Below are positions 53,255 to 62,088 of a DNA stretch of 64,000 bases, one piece after another (the stretch's first letter is position 1; every line of letters starts with the position of its first letter). Below the pieces are notes generated by a model. It made no database searches, was not told where the DNA came from, and saw only the letters and a program-made list of their open reading frames with translations. The position numbers and the translations under genes are program-made. The DNA is from Prauserella shujinwangii (GTDB lineage Bacteria > Actinomycetota > Actinomycetes > Mycobacteriales > Pseudonocardiaceae), in contig NZ_PVNH01000003.1 in assembly GCF_003001955.1 (NCBI RefSeq), forward strand, positions 496,001 through 560,000. The letters run 5' to 3'.

Positions 53255-54823
53255 CTAACGAGGCGGCGTCCCACCTGCGTGGGTGACTCGCGAGTGAGCG
53301 ACCGGTTCTCCCGTGCGAGCGGGCAGCAGGGCGCGGGCGTCGAGATGGCCGAAGGGGCCGTCCTGCGCACGCAGCCGGGCGGCGACGGTGGCCGCGTCCG
53401 GGGCGCCGGAGCGGTGCAGGGCGGCGAGTTCGTCGAACCGTTCGGTGTGCACCCGCGCGCGCCGCCGCGCGTAGTCGGCGGCGGAGTCCTTCGTCACCAT
53501 GAACGCCCAGTCGCTCGACAGCGCCAGCAGCGCCTCCCGCACCGCCTGGTCGGCGACCGGGTCGCGGGAACCCGGACGTACCCGCAGGTCCAGCAGCCGC
53601 CGCTGCAGCGCGGTGTTGTCGGCCACCATGTCGGCGACCTGCTCCCCGTCCCACACCCGCCAGTCCTTTCCGGACCCCCACGACGAGGCGGGCAGGTCGA
53701 CCGGCGCGCCGAGGTGCCCGGCCTCCAGCGCCCCGTTCAGGGTCGTCACGTGCACCCCCGCCTCGGGCAGTGCCCGCAGCACGCCCTCCAGCCAGGCGGG
53801 CCCCTCGTGCCACCAGTGCCCGAACAGTTCGGTGTCGTAGGCCGCGACGACGAGCGAGCGGCGGCCGTGCCGCTCCCGCAGCTGCCGCAACCTGGCCACG
53901 ACCGTGTCGACGAAGTCCTTGACGTGCAGCCGTAACGTGTCGGCGGCGAGCGCCGGGTCGTAGGGCGCCTTTCCGGCGGGTTCGATGTGCTTGCCGGTGA
54001 CTCGCGACGGCTTCAGGCCCACCTCGTGCGCCCACGTGTGGAAGTCGCGGTAGGCGCTGTGGCCGGGATAGCCAGCCTTCGGCGACCACACCCGGTAGGT
54101 CACCTCCAGATCGCGGCCGAAGCACACGACGTCGCTGGAGCCGACCGGGCGTGCCGCGGCGGTGTCTCCGCGCAGCGAGGGACCGTCCACAAGGAACCGC
54201 CGGACCCCCTCGGCCGCGTAGCCGCCCTCCATCCCGGGGGCGTACCCGCATTCCGGTGCCCAGACGCCCTCGGGCCGGTGCCCGGTGCGCAGCCGCGTGT
54301 CGGCCAGCCCGCCGCGCAGGGCGAACGACCGGACCCGCTCGTCGAGCAGCGGCTGGAAGGGGTGGGTGAGCGGCCCGCCGAGCAGCTCGACCACACCGGA
54401 GTCCACCAGGGACCGCAGGATCGGGGAGAAACCGTGCCGCCAGCGCTGTTCGAAGTCGCTCAGCGCGGCGGTCGCCGCCCGGTACTCGTCCGCGGCGAGC
54501 GCGCCGAGCAGGCGGTCGGAGCGCCAGAGGGTCCCGGCGTGCTGGGCGCGCAGCTGCCAGTCGCCGAGCCAGGAGTGGAAGGTGCGCAGGCAGTACGGGT
54601 CGTCGAGCTGCGCGGCGAGCACCGGGGTGACGCCGAGCGTCAGCACGTCCCGCCTGCCCTCGTCCGCGAACCGGCGCAGCAGGTCCGCCACCGGCAGGTA
54701 CGAGTGCGCCCACGCCTGGTACAGCCACTCCTCACCGACCGGCCACGACCCGTGGTGCGCCAGCCACGGCAGGTGGCTGTGCAGGACGAGGCAGAAGGTG
54801 CCCTCCGAGCCCGGCCCGGTCAC
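53255..54823 (-). CDS. GH57 glycoside hydrolase / 1,4-alpha-glucan branching enzyme, Rv3031-like
   Basis: A 522-residue GH57 enzyme. The N-terminal (beta/alpha)7 barrel shows LVLHSHLPWLAHHG, the nucleophile Glu in GVWAPECGYAPG near residue 195 and the acid/base Asp in YDTELFGHWWHEGP near 340; a helical C-terminal domain follows. Rv3031, its counterpart, is the branching enzyme of methylglucose lipopolysaccharide. The ATG overlaps the methyltransferase stop by 4 bp (ATGA). Activity could be branching or transglycosylation. Confidence 0.88.
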   Translation of the reverse strand: MTGPGSEGTFCLVLHSHLPWLAHHGSWPVGEEWLYQAWAHSYLPVADLLRRFADEGRRDVLTLGVTPVLAAQLDDPYCLRTFHSWLGDWQLRAQHAGTLWRSDRLLGALAADEYRAATAALSDFEQRWRHGFSPILRSLVDSGVVELLGGPLTHPFQPLLDERVRSFALRGGLADTRLRTGHRPEGVWAPECGYAPGMEGGYAAEGVRRFLVDGPSLRGDTAAARPVGSSDVVCFGRDLEVTYRVWSPKAGYPGHSAYRDFHTWAHEVGLKPSRVTGKHIEPAGKAPYDPALAADTLRLHVKDFVDTVVARLRQLRERHGRRSLVVAAYDTELFGHWWHEGPAWLEGVLRALPEAGVHVTTLNGALEAGHLGAPVDLPASSWGSGKDWRVWDGEQVADMVADNTALQRRLLDLRVRPGSRDPVADQAVREALLALSSDWAFMVTKDSAADYARRRARVHTERFDELAALHRSGAPDAATVAARLRAQDGPFGHLDARALLPARTGEPVAHSRVTHAGGTPPR

Positions 54824-55596
54824 GGCCGCACCGCCACCGCGAGGAGGTCCAGGCTCGCGTCGAGGTCGTCGCCGTGCACGGTGAAGCCGTCGGCCCGGAT
54901 GGCGGCCACGTCGGCGAGCAGCCCGGCGGGCCAGCGCGCCTGGCCGGGCAGGCTGCCCAGCACCACGTCGAGCTGCGCGTCGATGATCGATCCGCCGTAG
55001 CGCTCGTCGAGCTCGCGCACGGCGGGGCCGTGGTGCAGACCGTGCAGCAGCTCCACCTCGAACCCGGCCTCGCGCAGCAGTGAGTCCAGTTCGGACGGTG
55101 AAAGTTCCCTGGTGTGGTAGGGATTCAGCGGTGTGTCACTGTCGGGGGTGAAGGTGAGCCGGTTGGGTGTGGTGACGAGCAGCCTGCCGCCGGGACGCAG
55201 CACCCGCCCGCATTCGGCGAGGAAGCCGGCCTGGTCCCAGAGGTGCTCGATCACCTGGAAGTTGGCGACGACGTCCAGGGCGCGGTCGCGCACGGGCAGG
55301 AACGCGAGGTTGGCGCGGACGGCGTGCACCCCGGGATAGCGGTCCGCCACGTGCGCCGCGGCCTGCTCGTCGTAGTCGAGCGCGACCACCCGCGCCGCGT
55401 GCCGCGCGATGAGCCCGGCGCCGTAGCCCTCGCCGCAGCCCGCCTCGAGCACGGTGGCATCGGAGCAGTACGGCAGCAGCGCGAGGTACGCGGCCTCGTG
55501 GCGCCGGAACCAGTAGTTCTCCTCCGGCACCCCCGGCACGGTGCGCTCGCCGGTGAGGTGCAGGGTCTCCGCCCGGTCGGATGGCGTCGTGGTCAC
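54820..55596 (-). CDS. SAM-dependent methyltransferase, Rv3030-like
   Basis: A 258-residue class I methyltransferase. The start HLTGERTVPGVPEENYWFRR is characteristic of the Rv3030 group; motif I is VLEAGCGEGYGAGLIA near residue 50, then VALDYDEQAA and FQVIEHLWDQ. Rv3030 is the putative glucose O-methyltransferase of methylglucose lipopolysaccharide. The GTG at 55596 has TACGCT 7 nt upstream. It is coupled to the GH57 gene by an ATGA overlap, exactly the Rv3030-Rv3031 pairing. Confidence 0.87.
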   Translation of the reverse strand: MTTTPSDRAETLHLTGERTVPGVPEENYWFRRHEAAYLALLPYCSDATVLEAGCGEGYGAGLIARHAARVVALDYDEQAAAHVADRYPGVHAVRANLAFLPVRDRALDVVANFQVIEHLWDQAGFLAECGRVLRPGGRLLVTTPNRLTFTPDSDTPLNPYHTRELSPSELDSLLREAGFEVELLHGLHHGPAVRELDERYGGSIIDAQLDVVLGSLPGQARWPAGLLADVAAIRADGFTVHGDDLDASLDLLAVAVRP

Positions 55597-55621
55597 ACCG
55601 GCGAGCGTAACGGCGGTGCGG

Positions 55622-55801
55622 TCAGCGACCGGCGGGCGGCGGGGCGCCTGGCCCCTTGCCCCGGCCGCGGAGGCGGTCGACGGCCTCCTTGGCCTGCTGT
55701 CGCGTACGGGGGTCCTTGGCCGCCCGCCTCGCCTGCTCGATGGCCCGGCGGCCCTGCGGGCTGCGCGCGATCCGGACGAGCTTGCTGAACAGCGATGCCA
55801 T
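55622..55801 (-). CDS. Small basic helical protein
   Basis: A 59-residue protein starting MASLFSKLVRIARSPQGRRA, mostly one or two amphipathic basic helices (AIEQARRAAKDPRTRQQAKE) with a Gly/Pro-rich tail. The ribosome site GGAGGTTCACC before the ATG is one of the clearest in the window, which argues that it is a real gene. It lies 25 bp upstream of the Rv3030-like methyltransferase on the same strand. Function unknown; nucleic-acid or membrane contact is possible from charge. Confidence 0.75.
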   Translation of the reverse strand: MASLFSKLVRIARSPQGRRAIEQARRAAKDPRTRQQAKEAVDRLRGRGKGPGAPPPAGR

Positions 55802-55877
55802 GGTGAACCTCCACTGTGCCGGTGCTCGGCGGGCCGGCACGTACCACCAACGTGCGCGAGCGGGTGCGAGTTCCTGC

Positions 55878-56717
55878 TCACGCGGCCGGGGAGACGGTGA
55901 TGCCCAGTGCGCCGGGGCCGACGTGCGCCGCGATGACCGTACTGGCCCGCACCAGGACGATCTCCCGCAGCTCGGGCACGCGCGATCGTAGCTGCTGGAC
56001 CATGCCCAGCTCGCGGTCGGACGGGGTCGCGCACGCGATGGCGACGTCGACCGGGGCCGAGCCGGCCCGCCGCACGGCGAGGTCGGCGAGCTTGGCGAGG
56101 GCTCGCTTGCCGCCCGCGACCCTTGTCAGTGGCGCCACCTCTCCTTCGGCCACCGTGAGCAGCGGTTTCACCGAGAAGGCGGTGCCGAGAAAGGCCGAGG
56201 CCTTGCCGATCCGCCCGCCGCGCCGGAGGTACTCCAGCGTGTCGACGTAGACGAACTCGCTCGCGAACCGGTAGCGGCGGTGGGCCGCCTCGATGACCCG
56301 CTGGGGGTCGGCGCCCGCGGCGGCGGCCCTGGCCGCGGACAGGGCCGCGAAGCCCAGGCTCATGCCGGTGGTGCCGCTGTCGATGACGTAGACGGGCACC
56401 CGGATCTGCTGGGCGGCCTCCCTGGCGGCCTCCGCGGTCGCCGACATCCGCTCGGAGATGTGCAGGCTGACGATGGCGGTGGCGCCCGCGCTGACGGCGT
56501 CGGCGAAGGTCCAGAAGAAGGCCCCCGGGTCCGGCGGTCTGGTGGAGACGGGACGGCCCGAGCGCAGCATCTCGATCAGCTCGGCCCGGTCGAAACGGGC
56601 CTCGTCGTCGATGCGGTCGTCCGTCACGATCTGGACCTGGACGACCGAGATGCCCCACTGCGCCGCCATCTGTTCGGGAAGGCAGGCGGTCGAATCGGTG
56701 ATCACTGCTACGGGCAC
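55878..56717 (-). CDS. DegV family fatty-acid-binding protein
   Basis: A 279-residue DegV-fold protein. The N-terminal AVITDSTACLPEQMA, the central RPVSTRPPDPGAFFWTF and the C-terminal YLRRGGRIGKASAFLG are family markers. DegV/FakB proteins bind a fatty acid and in Firmicutes hand it to FakA kinase; no kinase gene is seen here. GTG at 56717 with TAGCCT 8 nt upstream. It heads the minus-strand group ending with the GH57 and secreted protein genes, and is divergent from etfB. Confidence 0.9.
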   Translation of the reverse strand: MPVAVITDSTACLPEQMAAQWGISVVQVQIVTDDRIDDEARFDRAELIEMLRSGRPVSTRPPDPGAFFWTFADAVSAGATAIVSLHISERMSATAEAAREAAQQIRVPVYVIDSGTTGMSLGFAALSAARAAAAGADPQRVIEAAHRRYRFASEFVYVDTLEYLRRGGRIGKASAFLGTAFSVKPLLTVAEGEVAPLTRVAGGKRALAKLADLAVRRAGSAPVDVAIACATPSDRELGMVQQLRSRVPELREIVLVRASTVIAAHVGPGALGITVSPAA

Positions 56718-56901
56718 AGCACCGGAGGCTAGCGAACACCCACCCGTTAGTAGTAGAGCGTTGCGCCTTTCGGTCGCTGAGCGCGCACGTGGAGTAGTCT
56801 GAACTGAGTCGGCGAGTTAGTGGAACTATCGTCCCAGTAAATCGCGATTCCAGGTGAATGCCGTCACCTCGCGGGGTCAGCGGGTGCGTTTCCGGCCTAA
56901 T

Positions 56902-56915
56902 CTACCGGCCAGTAA
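56902..56915. promoter_or_regulatory. Candidate operator CTACCGGCCAGTAA upstream of etfB
   Basis: Matches the inverse of the ccr upstream site in 13 of 14 positions. It lies 77 bp before the etfB ATG, in a 275-bp gap (56718-56992) that also holds the DegV leaderless promoter. Nothing else recognisable in the gap. Confidence 0.45.
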
Positions 56916-56992
56916 CGCATGTGTGCGCACGCCGAGGCACGGCCACACCGCGCCCCACCCCTGACCGATACTCAGGAGGTCGAAGGAGACCC

Positions 56993-57778
56993 ATGCCCAA
57001 CATCGTCGTACTGGTCAAGCAGGTGCCAGACACCTACTCGGAGCGCAAACTCAACGAGTCCGACCACACGCTGGACCGGGAGTCCGCCGACGCCGTGCTC
57101 GACGAGATCAACGAGCGCGCCGTCGAGGAGGCGCTCAAGATCAAGGAGGCGAGCGAGGGGGAGGTGACCGTCCTCTGCGTCGGACCCGACCGCGCCACCG
57201 ACGCCATCCGCAAGGCGCTGTCGATGGGTGCCGACAAGGCCATCCACGTCTCCGACGAGTCGCTGCACGGCTCGGACATGGTGGCCACGGCCAAGGTGAT
57301 CGCCGCCGCCATCGGCCGGGTGGAGGGCGTCGACCTGGTCATCGCCGGCAACGAGGCCTCCGACGGCCGGGGCGGCGCGGTGCCCGCCATGCTCGCGGAG
57401 CTGCTGGGCATGCCGCAGCTGACCCACGCCAGGCAGGTCACCGTCGACGGCTCGACCGTGCAGGTCGACCGCGAGACCGAGGAGGGCCTGACCCACCTCG
57501 AGGCCGGCCTGCCCGCCGTGATCAGCGTGACGGAGAAGATCAACGAGCCGCGGTACCCGTCGTTCAAGGGCATCATGGCCGCGAAGAAGAAGCCGGTCGA
57601 GACACTGACCGTCGCCGACCTGGGCGTGGACGCCGGTGAGGTCGGCCTCGCCAACGCCTGGTCCACCGTGCTCGAGGCGGCCCCGAAGCCGCCGCGCACC
57701 GCGGGCCAGCGGGTGGACGACGAGGGTGACGGCGGCACGAAGATCGCCGAGTACCTGGTCGGCCAGAAGCTCATCTGA
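56993..57778 (+). CDS. etfB: Electron transfer flavoprotein, beta subunit
   Basis: Beta subunit (FixA) of ETF, which passes electrons from acyl-CoA dehydrogenases to the quinone pool. The 261-residue protein starts MPNIVVLVKQVPDTYSE and contains the AMP site (LVIAGNEASDGRGGAVPAMLAELLG) and the recognition loop near LPAVISVTEKINEPRYPS. A double ribosome site (AGGAGG, then AAGGAG) precedes the ATG at 56993. It is 17 bp from etfA. Rv3029c is the mycobacterial counterpart. Confidence 0.96.
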   Translation: MPNIVVLVKQVPDTYSERKLNESDHTLDRESADAVLDEINERAVEEALKIKEASEGEVTVLCVGPDRATDAIRKALSMGADKAIHVSDESLHGSDMVATAKVIAAAIGRVEGVDLVIAGNEASDGRGGAVPAMLAELLGMPQLTHARQVTVDGSTVQVDRETEEGLTHLEAGLPAVISVTEKINEPRYPSFKGIMAAKKKPVETLTVADLGVDAGEVGLANAWSTVLEAAPKPPRTAGQRVDDEGDGGTKIAEYLVGQKLI

Positions 57779-57795
57779 GACTAAGGAGACGAAGA

Positions 57796-58755
57796 ATGGC
57801 TGAAGTACTTGTTCTCGTCGACCAGGTCGACGGTGAGGTCAAGAAGGTCACCCTGGAGCTGCTGACCGCGGCCCGCGCGCTCGGCGAGCCGTCCGCGGTC
57901 GTCGTCGGCGCCCCCGGCACCGCGGCGAAGGTCAAGGAGACGCTGGCCGCCTACGGCGCGCAGAAGGTGTACGTCGCCGAGTCCGACGACGCGGCGGGCT
58001 ACCTGGTGACGCCGAAGGTCGACGCGCTGGCCACGGTCGCGGGCACCGCGTCCCCGGCGGCGGTCCTCGTGGCCGCCACGGCCGAGGGCAAGGAGGTGTC
58101 CGGCCGCCTCGCCGTCCGGCTCGGCTCCGGCGTGCTGGTGGACGCGGTCGGCGTCAACGCCGACGGCAGCGTGGACCAGTCGATCTTCGGTGGCGCGTTC
58201 TCGGTGAAGGCCAGGGCCGCCAAGGGTGCGCCGGTCATCTCGGTCCGCCCGGGCAGCGTCGACGCCGAGCGGGCGGAGGGCGCCGCGGCGGAGGAGACCG
58301 TCGAGCTGCCCGCCGCCGACCCGGCGAAGTCGGCCCGGATCACCGGCGTCGAGCCCGCCGTCGGCGGTGACCGCCCCGAGCTCACCGAGGCGACGGTGGT
58401 CGTCTCCGGTGGCCGTGGCGTCGGCTCGGCCGAGAAATTCGAGGTCGTGGAGAAGCTCGCCGACTCCCTCGGCGCGGCCGTCGGTGCCTCGCGGGCCGCG
58501 GTGGACTCCGGCTACTACCCGGCGCAGTTCCAGGTCGGGCAGACCGGCAAGACCGTGTCGCCGCAGCTGTACATCGCGCTCGGCATCTCCGGCGCGATCC
58601 AGCACCGCGCGGGCATGCAGACCTCGAAGACCATCGTCGCGGTCAACAAGGACCCCGAGGCGCCGATCTTCGAGATCGCCGACTTCGGCGTCGTGGGCGA
58701 CCTGTTCGACGTCGCCCCGCAGCTGACCGACGAGGTCGCCAAGCGCAAGGGCTGA
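57796..58755 (+). CDS. etfA: Electron transfer flavoprotein, alpha subunit
   Basis: FAD-binding alpha subunit (FixB) of ETF. The 319-residue protein has the C-terminal FAD domain with [39 protein letters not shown] and [30 protein letters not shown] precedes the ATG. It is co-transcribed with etfB and followed by a family B palindrome. Rv3028c is the counterpart. ETF here would serve the enoyl-CoA/acyl-CoA metabolism encoded elsewhere in the window. Confidence 0.96.
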   Translation: MAEVLVLVDQVDGEVKKVTLELLTAARALGEPSAVVVGAPGTAAKVKETLAAYGAQKVYVAESDDAAGYLVTPKVDALATVAGTASPAAVLVAATAEGKEVSGRLAVRLGSGVLVDAVGVNADGSVDQSIFGGAFSVKARAAKGAPVISVRPGSVDAERAEGAAAEETVELPAADPAKSARITGVEPAVGGDRPELTEATVVVSGGRGVGSAEKFEVVEKLADSLGAAVGASRAAVDSGYYPAQFQVGQTGKTVSPQLYIALGISGAIQHRAGMQTSKTIVAVNKDPEAPIFEIADFGVVGDLFDVAPQLTDEVAKRKG

Positions 58756-58764
58756 CCCGCGTGC

Positions 58765-58813
58765 AGTGAAGGCCACCCTGAGTGCGTCCAACGCACTCAG
58801 GGTGGCCTTCACT
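58765..58813. terminator. Palindrome family B after etfA
   Basis: Perfect 23-bp arms 58765-58787 and 58791-58813 (AGTGAAGGCCACCCTGAGTG and complement) with a 3-nt loop, the most perfect copy. It separates etfBA from the co-directional acyltransferase genes, so transcription probably ends here. Confidence 0.75.
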
Positions 58814-58898
58814 CGCGTTTGGGGCAGTTCACGGAGTGTGCACCGGGGTGTCATGACCGGCACCCCTGGCGGTTGCCTCCCGCGGCGACGATCGTCGC

Positions 58899-59678
58899 AT
58901 GACGCGGTCACAGCTACTCGTCAGCACTGACCGGGAGGGCGTCGAGCTGCCCGCCGGGGCGCCCCGGTACTCGCTGCTCGTCGCCAACGACAACGACGAG
59001 GTCGTCGCCGCCCAGCGGTTGCGCCACCGCGTGTTCGCGGACGAGATGGGCGCCCGGCTGGACTCGCCGCGACCCGGCCTCGACATCGACCCCTTCGACG
59101 CGTTCTGCGACCACCTGGTGGTCCGCGACGACAACACCGGCGAGATCGTCGGCACCTACCGGATGCTGCCGCCCGACCGCGCCAGGGAGGCGGGCCGGCT
59201 CTACGCCGACACGGAGTTCGACCTCTCCGCCCTCGCCCCCTTGCGCGGCTCGCTCGTCGAGACCGGGCGCTCGTGCGTGGACGCCGCGCACCGCAGCGGC
59301 GCCGTCGTGAGCCTGGTGTGGGCGGGCATCGCGCGGTACATGCTGCTGTCCGGGCATCGCTACCTCGCGGGCTGCGCCTCGGTGCCGCTCACCGACGGCG
59401 GGGCCTTTGCCGCGGGGGTCTGGGATGTCGTGCGGAGCAGGCACTACGCGCCCGAGTCGGAGCGGGTGGCGCCGCTGCGCCCGTGGCACGACGAGGACGT
59501 CGCCCGCCCGGACCGGGCGCTCCTCCCGCCCCTGCTGCGCGGCTACCTCCGCCTCGGCGCCCGCGTGTGCGGCCCGCCCGCCCACGACCCGGACTTCGGC
59601 GTCGCCGACTTCTTCGTGCTGCTCGACCTCCAGCAGGTCGACGAGCGGTACCTGAAGTTCTTCCTCGGGATCGGCTGA
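58899..59678 (+). CDS. olsB: OlsB-like ornithine N-acyltransferase (GNAT, Acetyltransf_5)
   Basis: A 259-residue GNAT-like protein of the family that includes OlsB, which attaches a 3-hydroxyacyl chain to ornithine. Family marks are AQRLRHRVFADEMGA, DPFDAFCDHLVVRDD, GTYRMLPP and LVETGRSCVDAAHRSGAVVSLVWAGI. It is coupled to a PlsC-type acyltransferase gene, giving the OlsB-OlsA pair of ornithine-lipid synthesis. Rv3027c is the positional counterpart. Ornithine as acceptor is inferred from pairing and family. Confidence 0.78.
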   Translation: MTRSQLLVSTDREGVELPAGAPRYSLLVANDNDEVVAAQRLRHRVFADEMGARLDSPRPGLDIDPFDAFCDHLVVRDDNTGEIVGTYRMLPPDRAREAGRLYADTEFDLSALAPLRGSLVETGRSCVDAAHRSGAVVSLVWAGIARYMLLSGHRYLAGCASVPLTDGGAFAAGVWDVVRSRHYAPESERVAPLRPWHDEDVARPDRALLPPLLRGYLRLGARVCGPPAHDPDFGVADFFVLLDLQQVDERYLKFFLGIG

Positions 59679-60580
59679 TGACCCATCCCTGGATGCCGGC
59701 CTCGCCGTGCGGCCCGGGCTGCCTGGCACCGGGCGCCCCGGCCGTCGGGCCGCTCCGCCGGGCGGTGCGGCTCATCGCGGCCGTGGCCGTGGTCACCTTC
59801 GCGTTGCTGGTCGCGCCGCTGCTGTTCGTGGTGCGGCCGGGGGCGCGGGACCGGCTGCTGCGCGGCGTGTTCCGGGGCGTGCTCCGCGCCTTCGGCGTGC
59901 GGCTGGTCGTGCACGGCGCGATCGAGGCCGCGGGCCGCGGTGCGCTGGTGGTCAACAACCACATCTCGTGGCTCGACATCGTCGGCGTCAACGCCGTCCG
60001 GCCCATGCGCGCGCTCGCCAAGCAGGAGATCGCGGGCTGGCCGGTGCTCGGCGGGCTCGTCACCCGTGCGGGCAGCATCTACCTCGACCGCGAACGGCTC
60101 TCCGCCCTGCCCGGCACGATGGCCGAGCTCGCCGCGGCGCTGCGCGGCGGCTCGCTGGTCAGCGTCACCCCCGAGGGCACGACCTGGTGCGGGCGGGCGT
60201 CCGGGCGGTTCCGGCCGGCCGCGTTCCAGGCGGCGATCGACGGCGGTGTCCCCGTCCGGCCGGTGGCGCTGCGCTACCGGCTCGCCGACGGCAGGGAGAC
60301 CACCGAGCCCGCGTTCATCGGGCCCGAGTCGCTGATCGAGTCGCTGCGCCGGGTGCTGCGGCTGCGGGGCCTGGTGCTCGAGGTGTTCGTGTGCCCGGAG
60401 ATCGCACCCGGCCGGGCGGCCGACCGCCGGGAGCTGGCCGGTCTCGCCGAGGCCGCCGTGCACGCCGCCCTCGGCGTGTCCGCGCTCGGCGCACGCGTTC
60501 CCGCGCCGCGCGACGCGGACACGCGTACACAACCGGCGGACACGCGTACGCAACCGGCGGACACGCGGGTTCAGGCGTAG
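59678..60580 (+). CDS. olsA: OlsA-like 1-acyl-sn-glycerol-3-phosphate-type acyltransferase
   Basis: A 300-residue PlsC-family acyltransferase. One or two membrane helices (about 28-50) come before the catalytic block NNHISWLD (H-x4-D) and the PEGTTWCGRAS acceptor block. Together with the OlsB-like protein it would add the second acyl chain of an ornithine lipid. Starts at ATG in a TGATG overlap with olsB. The C-terminal 20 residues are a recent-looking sevenfold-codon tandem repeat (DTRTQPA) absent from ordinary family members. Rv3026c is the counterpart. Confidence 0.8.
   Translation: MTHPWMPASPCGPGCLAPGAPAVGPLRRAVRLIAAVAVVTFALLVAPLLFVVRPGARDRLLRGVFRGVLRAFGVRLVVHGAIEAAGRGALVVNNHISWLDIVGVNAVRPMRALAKQEIAGWPVLGGLVTRAGSIYLDRERLSALPGTMAELAAALRGGSLVSVTPEGTTWCGRASGRFRPAAFQAAIDGGVPVRPVALRYRLADGRETTEPAFIGPESLIESLRRVLRLRGLVLEVFVCPEIAPGRAADRRELAGLAEAAVHAALGVSALGARVPAPRDADTRTQPADTRTQPADTRVQA
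60518..60577. repeat. Three 21-bp tandem units of the GCGGACAC family inside olsA 3' end
   Basis: Units at 60518-60538, 60539-60559 and 60560-60577 (third truncated) each begin GACACGCG. They encode the C-terminal DTRTQPA repeats of the olsA-like protein and contain the stop of the convergent ligase gene at 60571. Related to palindrome family C at 26948-27021. Confidence 0.75.
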
Positions 60581-62088
60581 CGGGTGCGCAGGGCCCTGCG
60601 GTCCAGCTTGCCGTTGGCGGTGCGCGGCAGCTCGTCGAGGAACCGGATGTCGCGCGGGTACTTGTGCCCGGCCAGCCGCTCGCGGGCGAACTCGGTGAGC
60701 CGCTCGGCGGTGAGCGTGGCGCCCTCGCGCGGCACCACGAAGGCCCGCGGGCGCGTCCGGCCGTTCTCGGTGTGACCGACGACGGCGCAGTCGAGGACGT
60801 CCGGGTGCGCCAGCAGGCAGTCCTCGATCTCGTTGGGCGCCACGAACATCCCGCCCACCTTGAGCAGGTCGTCGGCGCGGCCGTGGTGGTGGAAGAACCC
60901 GTCGGCGTCCCGGCTGAACAGGTCGCCCGTGCGGACCGTGTCGCCGTGGAAGGTCTCCGCCGACTTCTCCGGCGCCCGCCAGTACCGCAGGGCCACGGTG
61001 GGGCCGGAGACCTCGAGGATCCCGATCTCCCCGTCGGGCACGTCCGCGCCCGACTCGTCGACGATCCGGGCCGTGTACCCGGGCACCGGGCGGCCCAGGC
61101 TGCCGCGCCGGAGGTCACCGGGCCGGTTGGACAGGTAGATGTGGTAGGCCTCCGACGAGCCGATGCCGTCCACGACGGGCACGCCGAAGGCCTCGTCCCA
61201 CCGCCGGTGCACCTCGGCGGGCAACGCCTCACCCGCCGACGTGCACAGCCGCAGGCAGCTCAGGTCGGCCGAGGCCGCGGCGGGGTGCGCGGCCATCGCC
61301 CCCATCATCGTCGGCACGTTCACCAGGATCGTCGGCCGGTGCCGCGCGATCAGCTCGAACAGCCGCTCCGGCGTGGTGCGCTCGCCGAACACGATCCCGC
61401 TGCCGCCGACGCCGAACGGGAACATCGCCACGAGGTCGCGGGCATAGCCGAAGAACAGCTTCGGAACGGCCAGCACCACGTCGTCGCCGGTCATCCCGAG
61501 CACGTCGAGCGCGTAGCGCCGGAAGCTCTCGACCGGGCTGCGCGCCGGGTGCACGCACGCCTTCGGCTTGCCCGTGCTGCCCGTGGTGAACTTCCAGATC
61601 ACCACGTCGTCGCGGGTGACCGGGGCGGGGTCGAGCTCGCCGGGAGCCCGCCGCACCATCGTCCAGAACGGACTCTCGCCGGCGCCCAGCAGCTCGTCAG
61701 CCACGCCGGCGACGAGCAGCCGGACCGGCCGGGTCATCGCCTGCCGCACCGGGTCGAGCGTCGCCTCGTCGACCACCACGACGTCGGCATCGGTGTACTG
61801 GAGGTAGTAGGCGTAGTCCTCCGGCCGCAGGAACGTGTACACCTCGGCGGTCACCGCGCCGATCTTCTGCGCGCCGTACCAGGTGGCCACGAACTCGATC
61901 CCGTCGGCGAGGGCGAGCAACACCCTTTGTCCACTGTGGACACCGAGCTCGCGGAGCACGTGCCCGGCCCGGTTCGCCAGCGTGGCCAGCTCCGCGTAGC
62001 TCACCCGCTCGTCGCCGCACAGCAGTGCGGTGCGCTCGCCCCGGCCCTCGTCGAGGTTGCGGTCGAGGAAGTACGTCGCGAGGTTCAT
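60571..62088 (-). CDS. Aryl-CoA ligase (benzoate-/2-aminobenzoate-CoA ligase family)
   Basis: A 505-residue ANL-superfamily ligase activating an aromatic acid with ATP and CoA. The AMP loop is FTTGSTGKPKACVHP near residue 165, then the A5 motif IGSSEAYHIYLSN, the hinge GRADDLLKVGG and the catalytic lysine in RTANGKLDR. Overall text is closest to benzoate-CoA ligases. Its ATG overlaps the stop of the creatininase gene (ATGA). Placed next to tryptophan dioxygenase and kynureninase, anthranilate is a good substrate candidate. It overlaps olsA by 10 bp, convergent. Confidence 0.87.
   Translation of the reverse strand: MNLATYFLDRNLDEGRGERTALLCGDERVSYAELATLANRAGHVLRELGVHSGQRVLLALADGIEFVATWYGAQKIGAVTAEVYTFLRPEDYAYYLQYTDADVVVVDEATLDPVRQAMTRPVRLLVAGVADELLGAGESPFWTMVRRAPGELDPAPVTRDDVVIWKFTTGSTGKPKACVHPARSPVESFRRYALDVLGMTGDDVVLAVPKLFFGYARDLVAMFPFGVGGSGIVFGERTTPERLFELIARHRPTILVNVPTMMGAMAAHPAAASADLSCLRLCTSAGEALPAEVHRRWDEAFGVPVVDGIGSSEAYHIYLSNRPGDLRRGSLGRPVPGYTARIVDESGADVPDGEIGILEVSGPTVALRYWRAPEKSAETFHGDTVRTGDLFSRDADGFFHHHGRADDLLKVGGMFVAPNEIEDCLLAHPDVLDCAVVGHTENGRTRPRAFVVPREGATLTAERLTEFARERLAGHKYPRDIRFLDELPRTANGKLDRRALRTRYA

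Noticed and set aside
60518-60577. Tandem repeat considered as a CRISPR fragment
   Set aside because: Units are contiguous with no spacers, in frame with the olsA-like gene, and match a dispersed intergenic word.
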